A DNA stretch of 64,000 bases from Stenopsyche tienmushanensis. Its lineage: Eukaryota; Arthropoda; Insecta; Trichoptera; Stenopsychidae. The position numbers and the translations under genes were made by a program. Of this stretch, positions 1 through 11,769 are shown one piece after another. The DNA lies in the NCBI GenBank assembly GCA_008973525.1, contig WACJ01000515.1, positions 2,232,001 through 2,296,000 of the forward strand, given 5' to 3'. Positions within the stretch are counted from its first letter, which is position 1. Each line of letters begins with the position of its first letter. The notes under the pieces were generated by a model, which made no database searches, was not told the origin of the DNA, and worked only from the letters and a program-made list of their open reading frames with translations.

Positions 1-571
1 GACAGACCTCTTGCTGCATGAGCAACAATCCTTGGGTGGATGCCAACACTCGATTTCCCGTCAAATGCCACAAGAAAATGCGCCCAAAGTCCAACAAGTC
101 TCAAGCTCCACGACTAGACTCTCCTTCCGCAACAATGCAACATGTTAGAAAAATACACTCTTCAAAACTGCATTATAATTTAATTTAAATATGAAAAATA
201 TTTCATACTACGACAAATCGGCACGTGCCATTGCACGCCGTGATTTCAAACAATTTATGCAGCTGCTTTGTCGCATTTTAGCAACACGTGGCACACCTGG
301 ACTTGGGACATTAATTCCCTCGACAGTTCTTCATAAAGCTCAATATGCACGTCCTAAATTTAAAACCACAAACTACAATAATCGAAGGCGGTATTTTTCG
401 ACCGATCGCTTTTGCAAATACAAAATTATGCGTGCCATACACGCGTATGATTTATGGGCAGTAAATAGGGATTCGAATATCCTCGTCGTTAAAATTTCAT
501 CCAGTTCTTGCGATATTCTTTCCGGCAGCTTTAAGAAAATATTTTCCTTTAACAATTTTCAGCCATCCTGA
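1..571 (+). other. two consecutive unassigned open frames
   Basis: Frame 3 is open from the window edge to a stop at 186-188, with an ATG at 18 (57 codons from there, Lys/Arg/Ser-rich). Two bases after that stop an ATG at 191 opens a second 126-codon frame to 571, whose predicted product is basic and has no motif I recognise. The first frame could be the end of an exon cut by the window edge. The second shares its bases with an open frame on the other strand, so openness alone is weak evidence. Palindromic CACGTG E-boxes occur at about 223 and 286. I assign no function. Confidence 0.2.
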
Positions 572-1603
572 CAGACAGCTGTCAGATATGATAAATGTAT
601 ATTTAATGTGACAACCTTACTTTTGTTTATCTATTATACGAAAGTCATAACTTTAAACAAAAAAAAAGTTTTTCGCAATTCATACGGGGCTTCGGGGGGG
701 GGTGTAGGGGGAATTTTATATGAGCTTTAGGGCGCTGTACTTTTATATTTCATCGAAAAAAGACAATTCTCCTGGCTCTCCGTCTCGCATCCCTTAAAAA
801 AACACATCGCAATTTCGCGAAGAAATTATTCCGCAACGCGACATAATTCTTAGAAAATAAATACGCCGGAAAAATTCGTCGGGCTCAATCTCAACGTCCA
901 TACACACGAAGTCCCTCTTATCCACGGTTAATTGAATCCAGAAAAAAGACATTAAGGGTTATAATCCAGACACGCATCGCTTCGTCGACCCTATTTTATT
1001 AGACTTTCTAATGGTTGAACTGTGATCGATGACCAACACATGTGAACGCATCTGAAACGAACGGCAATCTTCAGCGGTTAAACCGGGTTCAATATTTGAG
1101 TGAAACTTACTAAATAAAGGCTTTTTATAATAATTAAAACGGTAATACTGAATCTGGTCTATTTAATAAATAACAACTACTTTCCACGACGTTTGTTGTC
1201 ATACAACATCTATTTTCATTTGAAATTACAATATGATTGAGAAGAACGGATTATTCATCAAGATTCGCACTACTGAATTTAATTACTATAGTTTTTCTTC
1301 TAAATAATGGATGAAAGGATGAAGAATCATTTAGAAATATTTTTGATATAATTATTTCCTGTTTAGGGGTTTGTCACCGTCCTTGATATTTACGGACATC
1401 TAACGTATCGCTTAAAGCTTCAAGAGTTTTTCGATTGGCTTTAGTTGCAGATTATCTTGTAAGTAAGTCATATAATAACAACATTATAAATTTAGAATGG
1501 AACAATGGATTTGTTCCTAAACAATGGGTCAATATAAATGTTTTTTACTTTGTTAAATAACACCGATTAGTTATTAATCCATTTTCGGAAGGCAAGTGTC
1601 GAT
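572..1603. other. non-coding stretch, nothing recognised
   Basis: No credible frame or repeat copy was found. A G run lies near 692-715. Bases 770-1000 are more complex and CpG-containing than their surroundings, which would fit a conserved non-coding element, but there is no direct evidence for that. Confidence 0.4.
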
Positions 1604-1831
1604 AAAAATGATGCTGAAACTTTGCTGAAATCACACAGTGAATTTTTACCCAATGAAGTGTTGCAGGAATTGGAGTGCCATACCATATGTCAAGAAAATG
1701 CCCTCTTAGGAGCTGTTCACGTGCTAAAGTTAGCAGCCAAAATCTTTTAAAGAGTTCTCTCTCTATATAATCAATGCATGCAGTTGTTAGAAGAAAACGA
1801 CAAAGATTTCAAGTGTGAATATGTACAGTAA
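1604..1831 (+). pseudogene. pogo/Tigger-like transposase C-terminal relic
   Basis: The frame from 1604 to a stop at 1829-1831 reads, with one internal stop, like the C-terminal tail of Tigger/jerky-type transposases. An acidic segment with LLKSHSEFLPNEVLQELE corresponds to the family's typical 'LL..H.EELTNE.L.ELE' motif. It is followed about 35 residues later by a segment ending QLLEENDKDF, comparable to the 'L..LE..DP..ER' stretch. The DDE core, the DNA-binding half and the TIRs are not visible, so this is a short decayed fragment. The assignment rests on remembered family features. A cellular CENP-B-like gene exon is less likely because of the internal stop. Confidence 0.5.
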
Positions 1832-2006
1832 AGCGTTGTGGTAACGGATTATTTGATATTTATCATCAAATTGTATGTAATAAACGTAAACAAGTCGAGC
1901 AAATAGTACTTGATCCTCTTTTGCGCTTCTCCAGAACATATTCCCGTGATCAATCTTTGAAGAGGGTAACCTGCAAAGTCACTTGAAGAAATTCATCAAT
2001 TATTGG

Positions 2007-2198
2007 CGGCAGGGAAACTTCCTTATTTGAAACGCGCGCCCTGAAACAACAGTTATTCCGTAAGGGTAGTGCAGCGCTCATTCGTGTAGATTTAGCATTC
2101 GTGTAAAATGTCTCCCTGCAACACGGGGAAAAAATTAAACTGATATCTCCTATACTGTTTGCGTTATTCATTTTTAAAATAAGGTAGTCTCCCTGCCG
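2007..2198. repeat. short inverted-repeat element (MITE-like)
   Basis: A 22-base arm at 2007-2028 (CGGCAGGGAAACTTCC then TTATTT) is repeated inverted at 2177-2198 with two mismatches, enclosing 148 bases. Outside the arms, partly matching GGTAAC-type and GGTTAC-type sequence continues on both sides, so the true ends may be about 1965 and 2215. Clear target-site duplications were not found. It resembles a small non-autonomous DNA element of unknown superfamily. Confidence 0.4.
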
Positions 2199-2589
2199 CA
2201 CCCTGAAGGTTACAAGAATACCATTTCTATAAATCTATGACAGAAACGATGTTTATATTTCAGATTATCGCGCATTGACATTGAATGGGTTCTGCATTAT
2301 ATACCTTATGTGGTCATTGTTCGTATGAATATTATAGGATGATTTTCATACGAAGCAGTAGAAGTTGAAGATCGCGAAAGCTTTCTGTCAAGCAAACATA
2401 AGCTAGTTATATAAAGCTGTGAGCTCCATCATGCCGTTGTGAATGAGTTTACAAGTCAGAGTAAAATTATGTTTGCGGCACTCGGAAATAAATAGGATTA
2501 AGTCGTGACTGTCTAAAAGCTCGGAGAGCATCCTGCAATATTTTGAAGAAGTTTAGTGTGCAACATCGAGTAAACACGTAGGGCGAGTT
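2199..2589. other. non-coding spacer
   Basis: AT-rich sequence between the inverted-repeat element and the GC-rich island. Nothing recognised. Confidence 0.4.
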
Positions 2590-2900
2590 GGCATTCTTGG
2601 CACGCGAATCTGTTCGGCTTGTTTGTATACATCGGCGCGTCTGTGTCGTTGTACTCTCGAAAAGCTCTCGTTTCGGCGAAAGGAGAGAGCGAGGGAGGTC
2701 CTGTAGGAGGGCTGGAGATGATGGGACGCTGGGACGTCGGGACGACGGGACGACGAGTGCCCCCCGCTGAGACGGCGGGCGTGAGCAGCTGCGGTGAGGT
2801 TATGTCGCGCAGCAGCTGGACGCGCAGTGGGCGGCGGGCGGCGGGCGGCGCGCGGCGCGACTCGGGGGGAGGAGGCGCCGCTCATCGCGCCATAAATGGA
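2590..2900. promoter_or_regulatory. CpG-rich island with GC boxes
   Basis: This stretch stands out from the AT-rich surroundings by high GC and dense CpG. It contains four tandem 8-bp units GGGACGNC at 2723-2754 and three overlapping GGGCGG-type GC boxes at about 2829-2850, the kind of site bound by Sp1/KLF factors. Open frames on both strands here (133 and 123 codons) are probably by-products of the GC content. A promoter-proximal or enhancer role is inference. The base composition and motif repeats are seen directly. Confidence 0.35.
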
Positions 2901-4329
2901 CTGCGTGCTCGTGCTCAACACCACAACACACAGTTGCCATATCCCTATCCTAAATCTTTACTTTCATTTTTTAACTATCATTCAAACAATGGATCTTCCA
3001 TCATTAAACACCCTAATTAATCTATTACAGAATTAAATACGATATTTTAAAAATCACTATTTAAATATGAAAAAATAATCGATTTGAACCACTTTTAAAT
3101 AAACTGTACAAAATACAAATTATATTGTTATACTGGGGATGCGTTCTAACCGGCTGGGTTAGATTGAAGGGAGTGTTAGCTTTAAAAAAGCACAACAATT
3201 TCCTGGCCAGCAACCCATTGGTTCCCAGCCTCCCTACAGCCCTAACCTGGCTTCCTCTTTTCCCCTGGATTTTTTTCCTTGCTTAACATGAATCATGAAA
3301 GGGAAAAATTGGGATTCCTATAAAATAATTTCCATATCTTTCTGAATTGCTAGTTCCTTCAGCAAGGTTTCGATATTTTTTTTCAGTAAGTGAGATTACA
3401 ATCTTCCAGATACAGCGAGCTGCATGCCTAGGACTATGGATTCAAGTTTCCTGCAAACGATGTGTTAATATCCAATACCTTACACAAAATCTACGTTTCT
3501 TACGATCTTTGCTCATTAAATCTATAAAAAATAATGATTGTTTGTCCGTGTTTAATGCGCTACCATACGGTTCATCCGATTGCAATAAAACTTTGTCAAC
3601 TTATTGTTTACACTTGTGGGAATAACATAGGCATGGTAAAAATATTGTATGAATGCACCATGTTGGCGCATATTGATCTTGTGAAATGAAGTTTGGGCTG
3701 CCTGGGACAGGAGAGAGAAAGGATGCGCACGCAATACGATGGTTAAGTCACGTGCTTTTGGATCCCAGTTCTGCGGCTCGCGCTACACGCGGCCTGAAGC
3801 AATAAACCACGTACTGCAATATTTTTCAAACGCATGCCGGGTATTCGCTAAAATTAAATAAAATGATTTTCAGTTCTTATTTCATTGAAACTGTTTGTTT
3901 TTTTTTATTATTTTAAAATGATGTATTTAAAAATGTCGGTATGAAAATATGATGCTTAAATTCTTAGAAATTTATATATGGTTGTCTTTGGAACTATCGA
4001 ATAAATAACTATACTTGGTCAATTAAACTTGACGCGTGAGAACATTTCGATTTCACTGGAGGCGTGGAATTCCGTTTAGAGCGAAAACTTAGTTGACGCT
4101 TCAACGAAATCCAGCAATCATCAGCGTTTAGTTCATCGCAATAAGCTGGCTGAGTTTAATGGTTGGTCATATCAAGCAATCATTTAAATATGAAAGAATA
4201 AATTTGTGTTTAGAAAAAAAATCTTTTAAATGCTTCATAAAGTTGAATTTTACCACAAAGCTTGAATTCAAACCGCACGGCGCTGAAATGAAAAGTGTAA
4301 AGCTGGCAGAGCTTGCGGAAATTGCGTGT
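2901..4329. other. non-coding stretch, nothing recognised
   Basis: AT-rich with a pyrimidine-rich patch near 3200-3270. Short open frames occur on both strands but none carries a recognisable motif. Confidence 0.4.
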
Positions 4330-4560
4330 AGGTTGGCGCCTGGCAACACCGCGGGAAAGCTGTTCTGTTGTCGCGTGTAACCGGGCACCGGCGGCGCGCG
4401 CCGACACCTTTATATGGGGGAAATCCGAGCTGCAGAGCGGCCCCCGGGCACAACCAACGGCAGCACCGGCACAGACACGTGCCGTCGGCCCGCCACGTGC
4501 TCTTCGCGCTCCCACATCCACTGCATCTTCCAGCCCGCATGCACATATTCGATACTTCCA
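4330..4560. promoter_or_regulatory. GC-rich island with TATA-like site and paired E-boxes
   Basis: A GC-rich block contains a TATA-like/CArG-like site CCTTTATATGG near 4407-4420, followed by GC-rich sequence, and two palindromic CACGTG E-boxes at 4476-4481 and 4494-4499, 18 bp apart. Overlapping open frames on both strands look compositional. It could be a core promoter or an enhancer of a gene outside the window. No transcript evidence is available. Confidence 0.3.
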
Positions 4561-7327
4561 CATAAATTTACATAGAGCTGCGTGAAAATCAAAATTTCAA
4601 TCGGCGGAAGTCAACGCTTCCTGTTTTTACAGTTGCGTCAATTCCGACCACTCTTTTAAAGATTCGCTCCAAATTCTGCAATTCAAATCGCACTCCTTCC
4701 ACTGCGTACGCGAGTCGGAGCTTCTTTCAGATTTATCGTCTCCTGCACCATTAATCGCCGCCATCAGATAAACGCGCATTATCGCCGTCGCAAGAAATAT
4801 TGCGATCCAGCCTAGGTGGATGTCTACCGTCCTGGGCAATGCACAGGGCCCCTTTTCTGTTCCAGAAATAGACGGGAATACGTGGGGAATATTGAAATGT
4901 ACGGTCAAACCTAACTAAAATATTTACTCTTTTCGTACGTAAAAAATACTTAATGACCAACGCGTGCTAACGTCACGAGCGCATAGTGGGGCTTTATCTG
5001 AAAATTCATTACGGATTCCTGAATTTATGAAAATCGACCAATATACTCCAACCATTTACATTAACTAATATTTATTCAATACAAAATCTCTTTCTCAATG
5101 AAATTTTACTCCCAATAACAAGCAGCATATGATCGTTTACCTCACGAATGTTAATGACTCAAACAAATAATCAGCAATTACAATATTCAATGAATAAGAT
5201 AAATTCTAAGCATAAATTATCAATACAAACATAACACAGTACAAATAATATATTATTTTTTACTTAGAGACTTTTGCTCTGAACCTCGAATACGTTTTCA
5301 TTGCAAATTTATATCCATGTGATATTTATCGATCTGTGAATTTAGCTATTTTTATATATATGGAATAGCAGGAACACTTTTATACAAATTTTAAAGCAAT
5401 GTATAGAATAAAAATCTACTCCAAACTTATTATAAAATGTTATGTTTTCTGGTATGCGTTTACGCTGCTTTCTTTTGCAGATTTTAGGAGATCTCTTTTG
5501 TTTTGCCTGATGATCCCAGCCAAAGTTTTTATTTTGTGCAAGTAATTTTTTGGCAAGTGGAATGCTGGTAAAATAAAATACGTGTTATTGTACGCTTCAG
5601 TGTAAGTATACGCCTTGAAAATTTCAGAACTATAAATTCAATCAAGACTGTTGATAGTCGGAATATCTTTATCCAAATAAGGAATGTTTAGCCAACCAAA
5701 ATACGTTTGCATGAGACTTTAGTGAGATTTGACTGATCATCATCAATAGATATTGAAGCATAAGACTAATAACATGCATGGCTATTGACAGGTATTCAAA
5801 AGTACATATACGATATTCAGAATTAGAATCCTGAGTATCTGAAATGTGTATTTTCCAGATGTTCCCACAGAAGTAAAAATGACATACAATGCAGTTAGGT
5901 TTTCATTATTAATATCAATTTATAAATTAAGTCCATTCGTTAAATTAAATAAATATTATTAGATGCTAAGTAGAATCAGCATCACTCAAATAGGCTGCTA
6001 TTACCTTAAATTCTGATGCATTTTTCTGTATCTCATCTATTGGTATGAAGTATGCTGGATGATGTTTTTACATTAAACAACAAAGCATTAATCATTGGCG
6101 ATTAATTGAACTTCTCTGAGTTGTTTTAATCATAGTTAGTTCACTTTATAGACTTCTCACGCCATCATTACTATATGGAATTATAAGTATTGATTTAGAA
6201 ACGTATGCCAAAATGTATATATGCCGTCAAAACTGGTGATCTTTAAGGATTGGGAGGATACCACATATATTTATGCACATTTATTGCATTGCAAAAACAA
6301 CGATAATTTTCATGAATTGATCCTCGTAAAACACCACAACATAAACGTTCGAAATTGCGCCATAAAATAACTGCATATCTGTTCAAATTATAGAACCAAG
6401 AGAGTATTTGTGCATATATTTTAGCGTATAATATTCAAAAAATTATGAGACAAATATTGTATTCTTTGAGCGAGTTATTTATATTTAAATGCTCTTTATA
6501 AACGACCCTTTCATAAGAGTTGTATGTTACATTTCTTTTATTATTTGGCAACAGTTGCCAATTTTCATCCAAATTGTTTTAAATTGTGTATTTGCTTGTT
6601 TTAGATTGTAATTGTGTATGTATGATGAACAGTTTGATTAGTGTTCTATAATAGAAGAAAAATAGAATGAATATGCAAAATTCTGTTTTAAATAAGACAA
6701 AGAAATTATTTAGCAAAAAGTATTGCTGCTGTGACAACAATTCTGACAAACGGTAGAAGATTTTCAGCATAATGAAATATCACAAAAAGCTACTACTGAA
6801 TCAAAATTTCAATGCGTGAAAAAGGTAGAAAATGTGGACGTTAAAAATGGCACCTAGAACAATGAAAAACTAGTAAGCATGACAATAATACATCGAAAAC
6901 TTAAATTTAATAACATGAGCCATCAACTGAAAGACATAACATTAGACAATAACTTAAAGCATCTGAGCGAATATTAGTCAAATGTACCTAAATTTTAGAA
7001 TTGATTATTATATAAGATCATGTTATTCAATTGAAATTAAATATATTACTTAGTATTGATGAAATTCAATATCTCTCACTGTTGTTGACGATGGAAGAAA
7101 GCAGTCAAATAATTTGTACAATGAGAAACTTCCTAATTTTGAATGTCTACAGCAGTAAATTAAATACGAAACATGTATTATTGTTTGAAATATGATTTTG
7201 TTGATGGCCTTCAAAAATCATACAAAAAGGAAAAAAAACGTATCAAAATCAATCCTGTTTTAAACCGCTGTCATACTTTCTAGATGTGCATATTCTATAC
7301 AGTTTTTTTTATTGGAGACCTTGACTT
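4561..7327. other. 2.8-kb AT-rich stretch, nothing recognised
   Basis: No transposon, RNA gene or convincing exon was found. A minus-strand frame at 4627-4908 has a hydrophobic segment of about 20 residues near its middle, but it starts at TTG and matches nothing I know. Confidence 0.4.
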
Positions 7328-7488
7328 CCTAAATATCCCAAACAGGTAATCTCATGGGATTAACCTCTGTATATCCGTTTCTCTCGAATTTGTTGGTACG
7401 GTGAAATTATTTTTTCCTCAATCTAGATTTTAGGCCCGAATCTTCACAATGAGATTCCAGGAGCTAAGCCACTTTAGCAACACTCGAT
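7328..7488 (-). mobile_element. tRNA-derived SINE, family A, copy 1
   Basis: Read on the minus strand, the copy begins with a tRNA-like head (a GGCTTAG box-A-like segment and a degenerate box B near 7437). A body follows, containing the family phrase CCAACAAATTCGAGAG, and the end resembles the other copies. It is divergent. Sister copies are at 7601-7765, 20470-20612, 20964-21110, 23852-23998 and possibly 34955-35060. Confidence 0.5.
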
Positions 7489-7600
7489 CATGCCGTAGTT
7501 AGAAACCATTAAAACTACACCAGCTACATAATTTCTGAAGAAATCTTGATTTTAATGGGACTTGTTGAGATGCTAAAGGTTAACAACAAATTTGTTTATG

Positions 7601-7765
7601 TGTCTTTAGCATGTTTGGCCGAGTGTAAATAATCTGGTTGAAATCCAGATTGTGAAAAAAATCACTGTACCAAAAAATTTGGAAAATCGTAAATATTAAT
7701 TTAATATTACCGATCGATCGTTTCAATCCAGGTTTATCCCGATTTCCTATATCTGAGAATACCAA
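7601..7765 (+). mobile_element. tRNA-derived SINE, family A, copy 2
   Basis: The tRNA-like head includes TTTGGCCGAG (box A-like) and GGTTGAAATCC (box B-like). The body carries the family features: a GTG-plus-A-run joint, ACCAAAAAATTTGG, ATATTAA, CGATCGATCG and a terminal CAATCCAGGTTTATCC. It lies about 110 bp from copy 1 in the opposite orientation. Confidence 0.55.
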
Positions 7766-7893
7766 GATGATCAATTAATGCCGCGCAGGATTGCCTATAA
7801 GAAACAGGGTTTGCAACAATAATTAAAATGTCGTTAAAAAAATTAAGACTATTTTTCTATTTAAAATCTCCATTCAAATAATCTTTCCTTCGC

Positions 7894-8144
7894 TTAATCC
7901 TTTGAATAATGTTAATTTTAAATCATCATAATCTTAGATGCAATATTCGTATGTCCGCCACTTTTATGTATAAATCCACTTATCAGGACCGTCGCAGCGT
8001 GTATGAATCTTGTATATAAATAAATAAACACTATCGATAGCATATAATATTCGATCATTTTTTTAAGTAAACATAAACAATACACTTAAAAATCGATTCA
8101 TTATATTATTCACATATCATTATTAGTCGATAAATTTGGGTTAA
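7894..8144 (+). repeat. TTAA-bounded repeat (family R3), copy A
   Basis: The unit runs from TTAA at 7894-7897 to TTAA at 8141-8144. It matches 59523-59767 along its whole length, including the shared phrases CCGTCGCAGCGTGTATGAA and TTATTAGTCGATAAATTTG. The left end resembles TTAACCCTTTGAG of the other copies. TTAA at both ends suggests a piggyBac-type target, but the two ends are only weakly inverted relative to each other. Confidence 0.5.
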
Positions 8145-8157
8145 CTGTCTCTTTTTT

Positions 8158-8240
8158 TTTCCAAACTCAACGTGCAAAACACTCTCCATCTTTGTCTGTC
8201 CGTGTAAGAATGCTTTTTCTGAATGACTGGAACTCGGATC
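8158..8240 (+). repeat. R2-like tail after repeat R3, copy A
   Basis: This segment contains CAAACTCAACGTGCAAAA and GCTTTTTCTGAATGACTGGA, matching parts of family R2 seen at 14245-14390 and 63025-63156. An R2-like tail also follows R3 copy B at 59780-59890, so the two blocks probably belong to one larger element. Confidence 0.45.
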
Positions 8241-9455
8241 CAACTCTGTCTTACCTCTTTAAGGGGTTAATATCTTGATATAGGCGAGCCCCATAGATAT
8301 GAATCCCATGTATATTTTTGATTTGTTTTAGATTTTTTCCAGGTAGTCTACGTAGGCTTCATTTAATATCTTGCATGATGTTTCTAGTATCATATCTGTT
8401 ATAATTTCTAAGTTTGCTAAGTTCATATCGTACCTGCTACTACTCGGGAACAATTCAATAAATAAACTGGCATTAGAATGAAATTGGTAGCATTTGGTAT
8501 GGTAGATTCTGTATATAAACCAATCATTCCATATAAGTTTTCAATGAAAACGCTAAAAAATATTCCTTTCATGTCAAACTGAAAATATACTTAAATGTCG
8601 TGGGAGCTGAGTCGAAATAATCCTCTCATCAAAATTGATAATTAAATATAATTCCCAGTGCTGCGAACAAAACCCGTCCCTGAATAGATAACTGTACGGT
8701 ATCAAATGCGAGAGCCTCTCGTTACAACAAAAGCTTTAAATGGCATTTCCCCTCGCCGGGAAAAAAGCACATTTTTCAAAAAGAAATTTCAATAAGCAAC
8801 GTATTCTATGGTGAATTTAAATTCGCCCTCAATTAAGACACGTGCCTTCGACAATCCTTTAGGCATTCGCATTAATCATCCGTTCACGTCCAAATTAATA
8901 CGTCCGATACATCTCCGGGTGTCCTTGGGGCGATCAAAAAATATCGCCGAAAAACAAGATATTTAATAAAAGCGAGCTCGGGTAAATACGAAAATTTGAA
9001 AAGGATTTAACAAGCCCTAAAAGAGCCGTGATGGGTTAATAAAAATTATATTAAGAAAAACTTTCCGGCAAGCCCTCTTCGTCCATTACGATCATCCCAC
9101 GCGCTCGGGAAAATGGATATGAAAGGCCTTAACTTTCGCCGAAAAAAAATGTTTTGGGGGATTTAAAATTTTAATATTTAAATGACAAAAACCATCATGT
9201 ACACAAAAACATTTCTGCTACCCTTGAGAAATTAAATTTGAAAAATAAAACATAGCCAAATTTCAACGCCGCAGTGATTAACATCATTAGGATTTTGAAG
9301 AAAATAATTTTCACATAGTTAAAAGACTGACTCATTAAGTCGGGATTACTAAAAGCACGACTTTATAAAACAAGTGAGATGATAGGCTCTTCTTCAAATC
9401 TGGCATGGACCTTGCAATGAAAGGTGGGACTGGATTTTAAACAAAATAAACACGG
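8241..9455. other. non-coding stretch, nothing recognised
   Basis: No gene or repeat copy was seen. Bases 8690-9150 are of higher complexity with several TAAT cores (homeodomain-like), which could be regulatory, but this is only a compositional impression. Confidence 0.35.
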
Positions 9456-9917
9456 CATTAGGGTGTTCCTTATTTTTCGACTTACGTATCTTTTAAAAAT
9501 ATTTTTTTAAAGGTTTTAAAGGTCGCTAACAAAAGTCAAAGTTTCAGAAAAAACGTTGTATTGTCACTTAACTATGAATCCGGCTTATTGATTCTGGTAT
9601 GTTTATTAGTCTATTTTGAATTGGAAAAGCAGAAAGACTTATTACTTCAATTCAGTCAACCTTCCACACCACCAGTAGTGTTGAGAGTTTGTTAACTTCA
9701 AATACTTGGTGTCTCATCACAGTTTTGAATTAAGATATTGACCTTGGGGTTGTTGCCTTAATAGATGAATATAATAAATAGATGACAATCGTTTTTGTTG
9801 GTAAAAGATTACAGAACAAAATACTGTAATATTTTTTTAGAGTGAAAAATGAAATGAGATGTTGACCAGTCAAATATTCGAAAAAATTTTTTGACCCAAA
9901 TAAGGACCATCCTAATG
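9456..9917. mobile_element. DNA-transposon-like element with matching inverted ends
   Basis: The left end CATTAGGGTGTTCCTTATTT (9456-9475) is answered by an inverted right end at 9893-9917, whose reverse complement begins CATTAGGATGGTCCTTATTT. There are two mismatches in the first 20 bases. The 460-bp unit has no coding capacity. Its target-site duplication is not clear. I treat it as a MITE of unassigned superfamily. Confidence 0.5.
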
Positions 9918-11587
9918 GTCATCTTTGGTGCTTTTCACTATTTCGGAGGTCTGAGGGGGTGAATGTTTGATGAAAAAGATATTCATCTACGTGGCTATAC
10001 TATGGCATTATAATAATCAAAGAATCGATCAAATCAAATACAAAATTTAAATCAGAAAGACCTTCGTATTTATCAGCCATCTCCCCGTCGAATATTAATT
10101 CATATCTATGAAACCTTTATGTATCTATGAAATATTTAATTAGGGTTCTTCATAATAGATTCATCATTTGTACAAAGTCGAAAATCATCTACAGATAGGT
10201 CGCTAGGTATTAGCATTAAATCGATTTGAAGATTTGCGTGTCAATCTTCATAACTTCAATAGTTAATGAGCTAACAATACTGCTTAAATTAGTTGTACTT
10301 TCAGAAAAGTATCAATGATGTAATTATATTAAATAACAGAAAATTCCCTAATGTAGATTTAACGCATTGTCATATAAAGAACCACGCTGAGTTCGCAATT
10401 TGCAAATACGAATGATATCCAGCAACGACTTGATTTGTATTGATACTTGGATGTTACATCAATTATAATTAGAGTATATATTATTGAATGGATTCCGTGA
10501 AATTTATCCAAGATTCTAATATCAACAACAATGGCACTGATTTAACAATGTGCGGAATTGCAAACGGCTGCTCCTTTGATGTGGGATAGTAGTTTAGGGA
10601 CACATGTATGAGTCCCTCACAATGACTTGACATATGCTAATATTCAATATCACCGTGTCGGTAATTGCCTCACAAACATGTGGAAGCTTCTTATCTTGCG
10701 CTTTGAGAACCCTCCCTGTCTACGGGAGGGTTGATTTGGTGCACATTATGTTGAATTATCCTTGAGGGATGCTCCACCGGAAACGGATATAGTAACGTCA
10801 GGGAGAACGGGAAGCATCTGCTGTTAAAGTACACCAATGCACGCATCTCATAAATATGATCATATCGTGACAGTTTTTTTTTTCATCTTGAGAAATTGCA
10901 ATTATCTCTGAACGCTTGGATTGCAGCAAAATGATTCTTGGCGATATTTAAAAAAATAGTCCCAAACTTATAGATTAGGGTGCACTGGGATATTTTGTAT
11001 TGAAATATACAAAATCAAGATAAACATATTTTTATATTTCCCGGATCCAAAAAAAAAACCCGTATCCATAGTTGCCATCTTGTATGCAAATATTTACTAT
11101 ATTAGCTGGATGCATTGATGGCCCAAAATTTTAGCCGAATTTTCAAATATTTACCTGAAAGATCACTTATAAATTGTAAATATAACGCAATGCCGAAAAC
11201 TATTTCCGTCAGCTTTCATCCGAAACCTGGGTTATTTTACCAGTTTATTTAAAGAAGTCAATGCAAATATCTTTACAGATAACGATCTCCTAATATATGG
11301 TACAGTCAATTGAGATAATGTGTAATTCAAATGTTGAAGTATGAATCGGATGATTGACGGCAGACGAGGAAGATCTTTTAGCAATAAATATATCTTCGGA
11401 AACACATATTTCTTTGGAAGATCTCCAATAGAGATCGCTTACGTCCGACAACGAATATGGCACATTAACACAAACCTCAAGGAAGGCTCTTTGCAATTTT
11501 ATATGCATGTGATACAAATTTATGCGATTCGATGAAAAAATACAACAAAGCTGACGTCTAAAAATCAACATACTTCAGATATAAGAA
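9918..11587. other. non-coding stretch, nothing recognised except one hairpin
   Basis: AT-rich. Apart from the stem-loop at 10708-10732, I see only a weak continuation of open frame at 11341-11535 that may be upstream remnant of the piggyBac relic. Confidence 0.4.
10708..10732. other. perfect 9-bp stem-loop
   Basis: AACCCTCCC and GGGAGGGTT flank a 7-base loop. A second small hairpin (AGGGAC / GTCCCT) lies about 110 bp to the left near 10597-10618. Neither has a T-run suggesting a terminator. A structured RNA or a piece of an old repeat is possible. Confidence 0.25.
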
Positions 11588-11769
11588 CAAAATTATGTAG
11601 AATAGTCAAAATAGCTACAAGCATGAATCCGACCAATGATGAACAACTATTCGCTACAAAAGTGTTATGTAAATTTACACAAAACAAATCATGTACGTAT
11701 AATAAATTTGGCGGCAAGCTTTGGTTAGCATCGGATATGCACACCAATCGTTATTCTGAAGACGTTGTA
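11588..11769 (+). pseudogene. piggyBac transposase relic (first catalytic Asp region)
   Basis: The plus-strand frame reads through NDEQLFATKV, then CKFTQNK and GGKLWLASDM. This corresponds in order to the piggyBac/PGBD core motif 'DEQL.PTK.RC.F.QY.P.KP.K.G.K.W...D'. The D of DEQL is the first catalytic aspartate of that family. The remainder of the DDE core is missing. A second, more decayed copy of the same segment is at 26255-26460. It abuts a hAT relic on the opposite strand. Family membership is from remembered motifs. Confidence 0.6.

Noticed and set aside
4627..4908. 94-codon minus-strand frame with a hydrophobic segment
   Set aside because: It starts at TTG, has no signal-peptide context and no recognisable family. 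Likely chance next to a GC-rich island.
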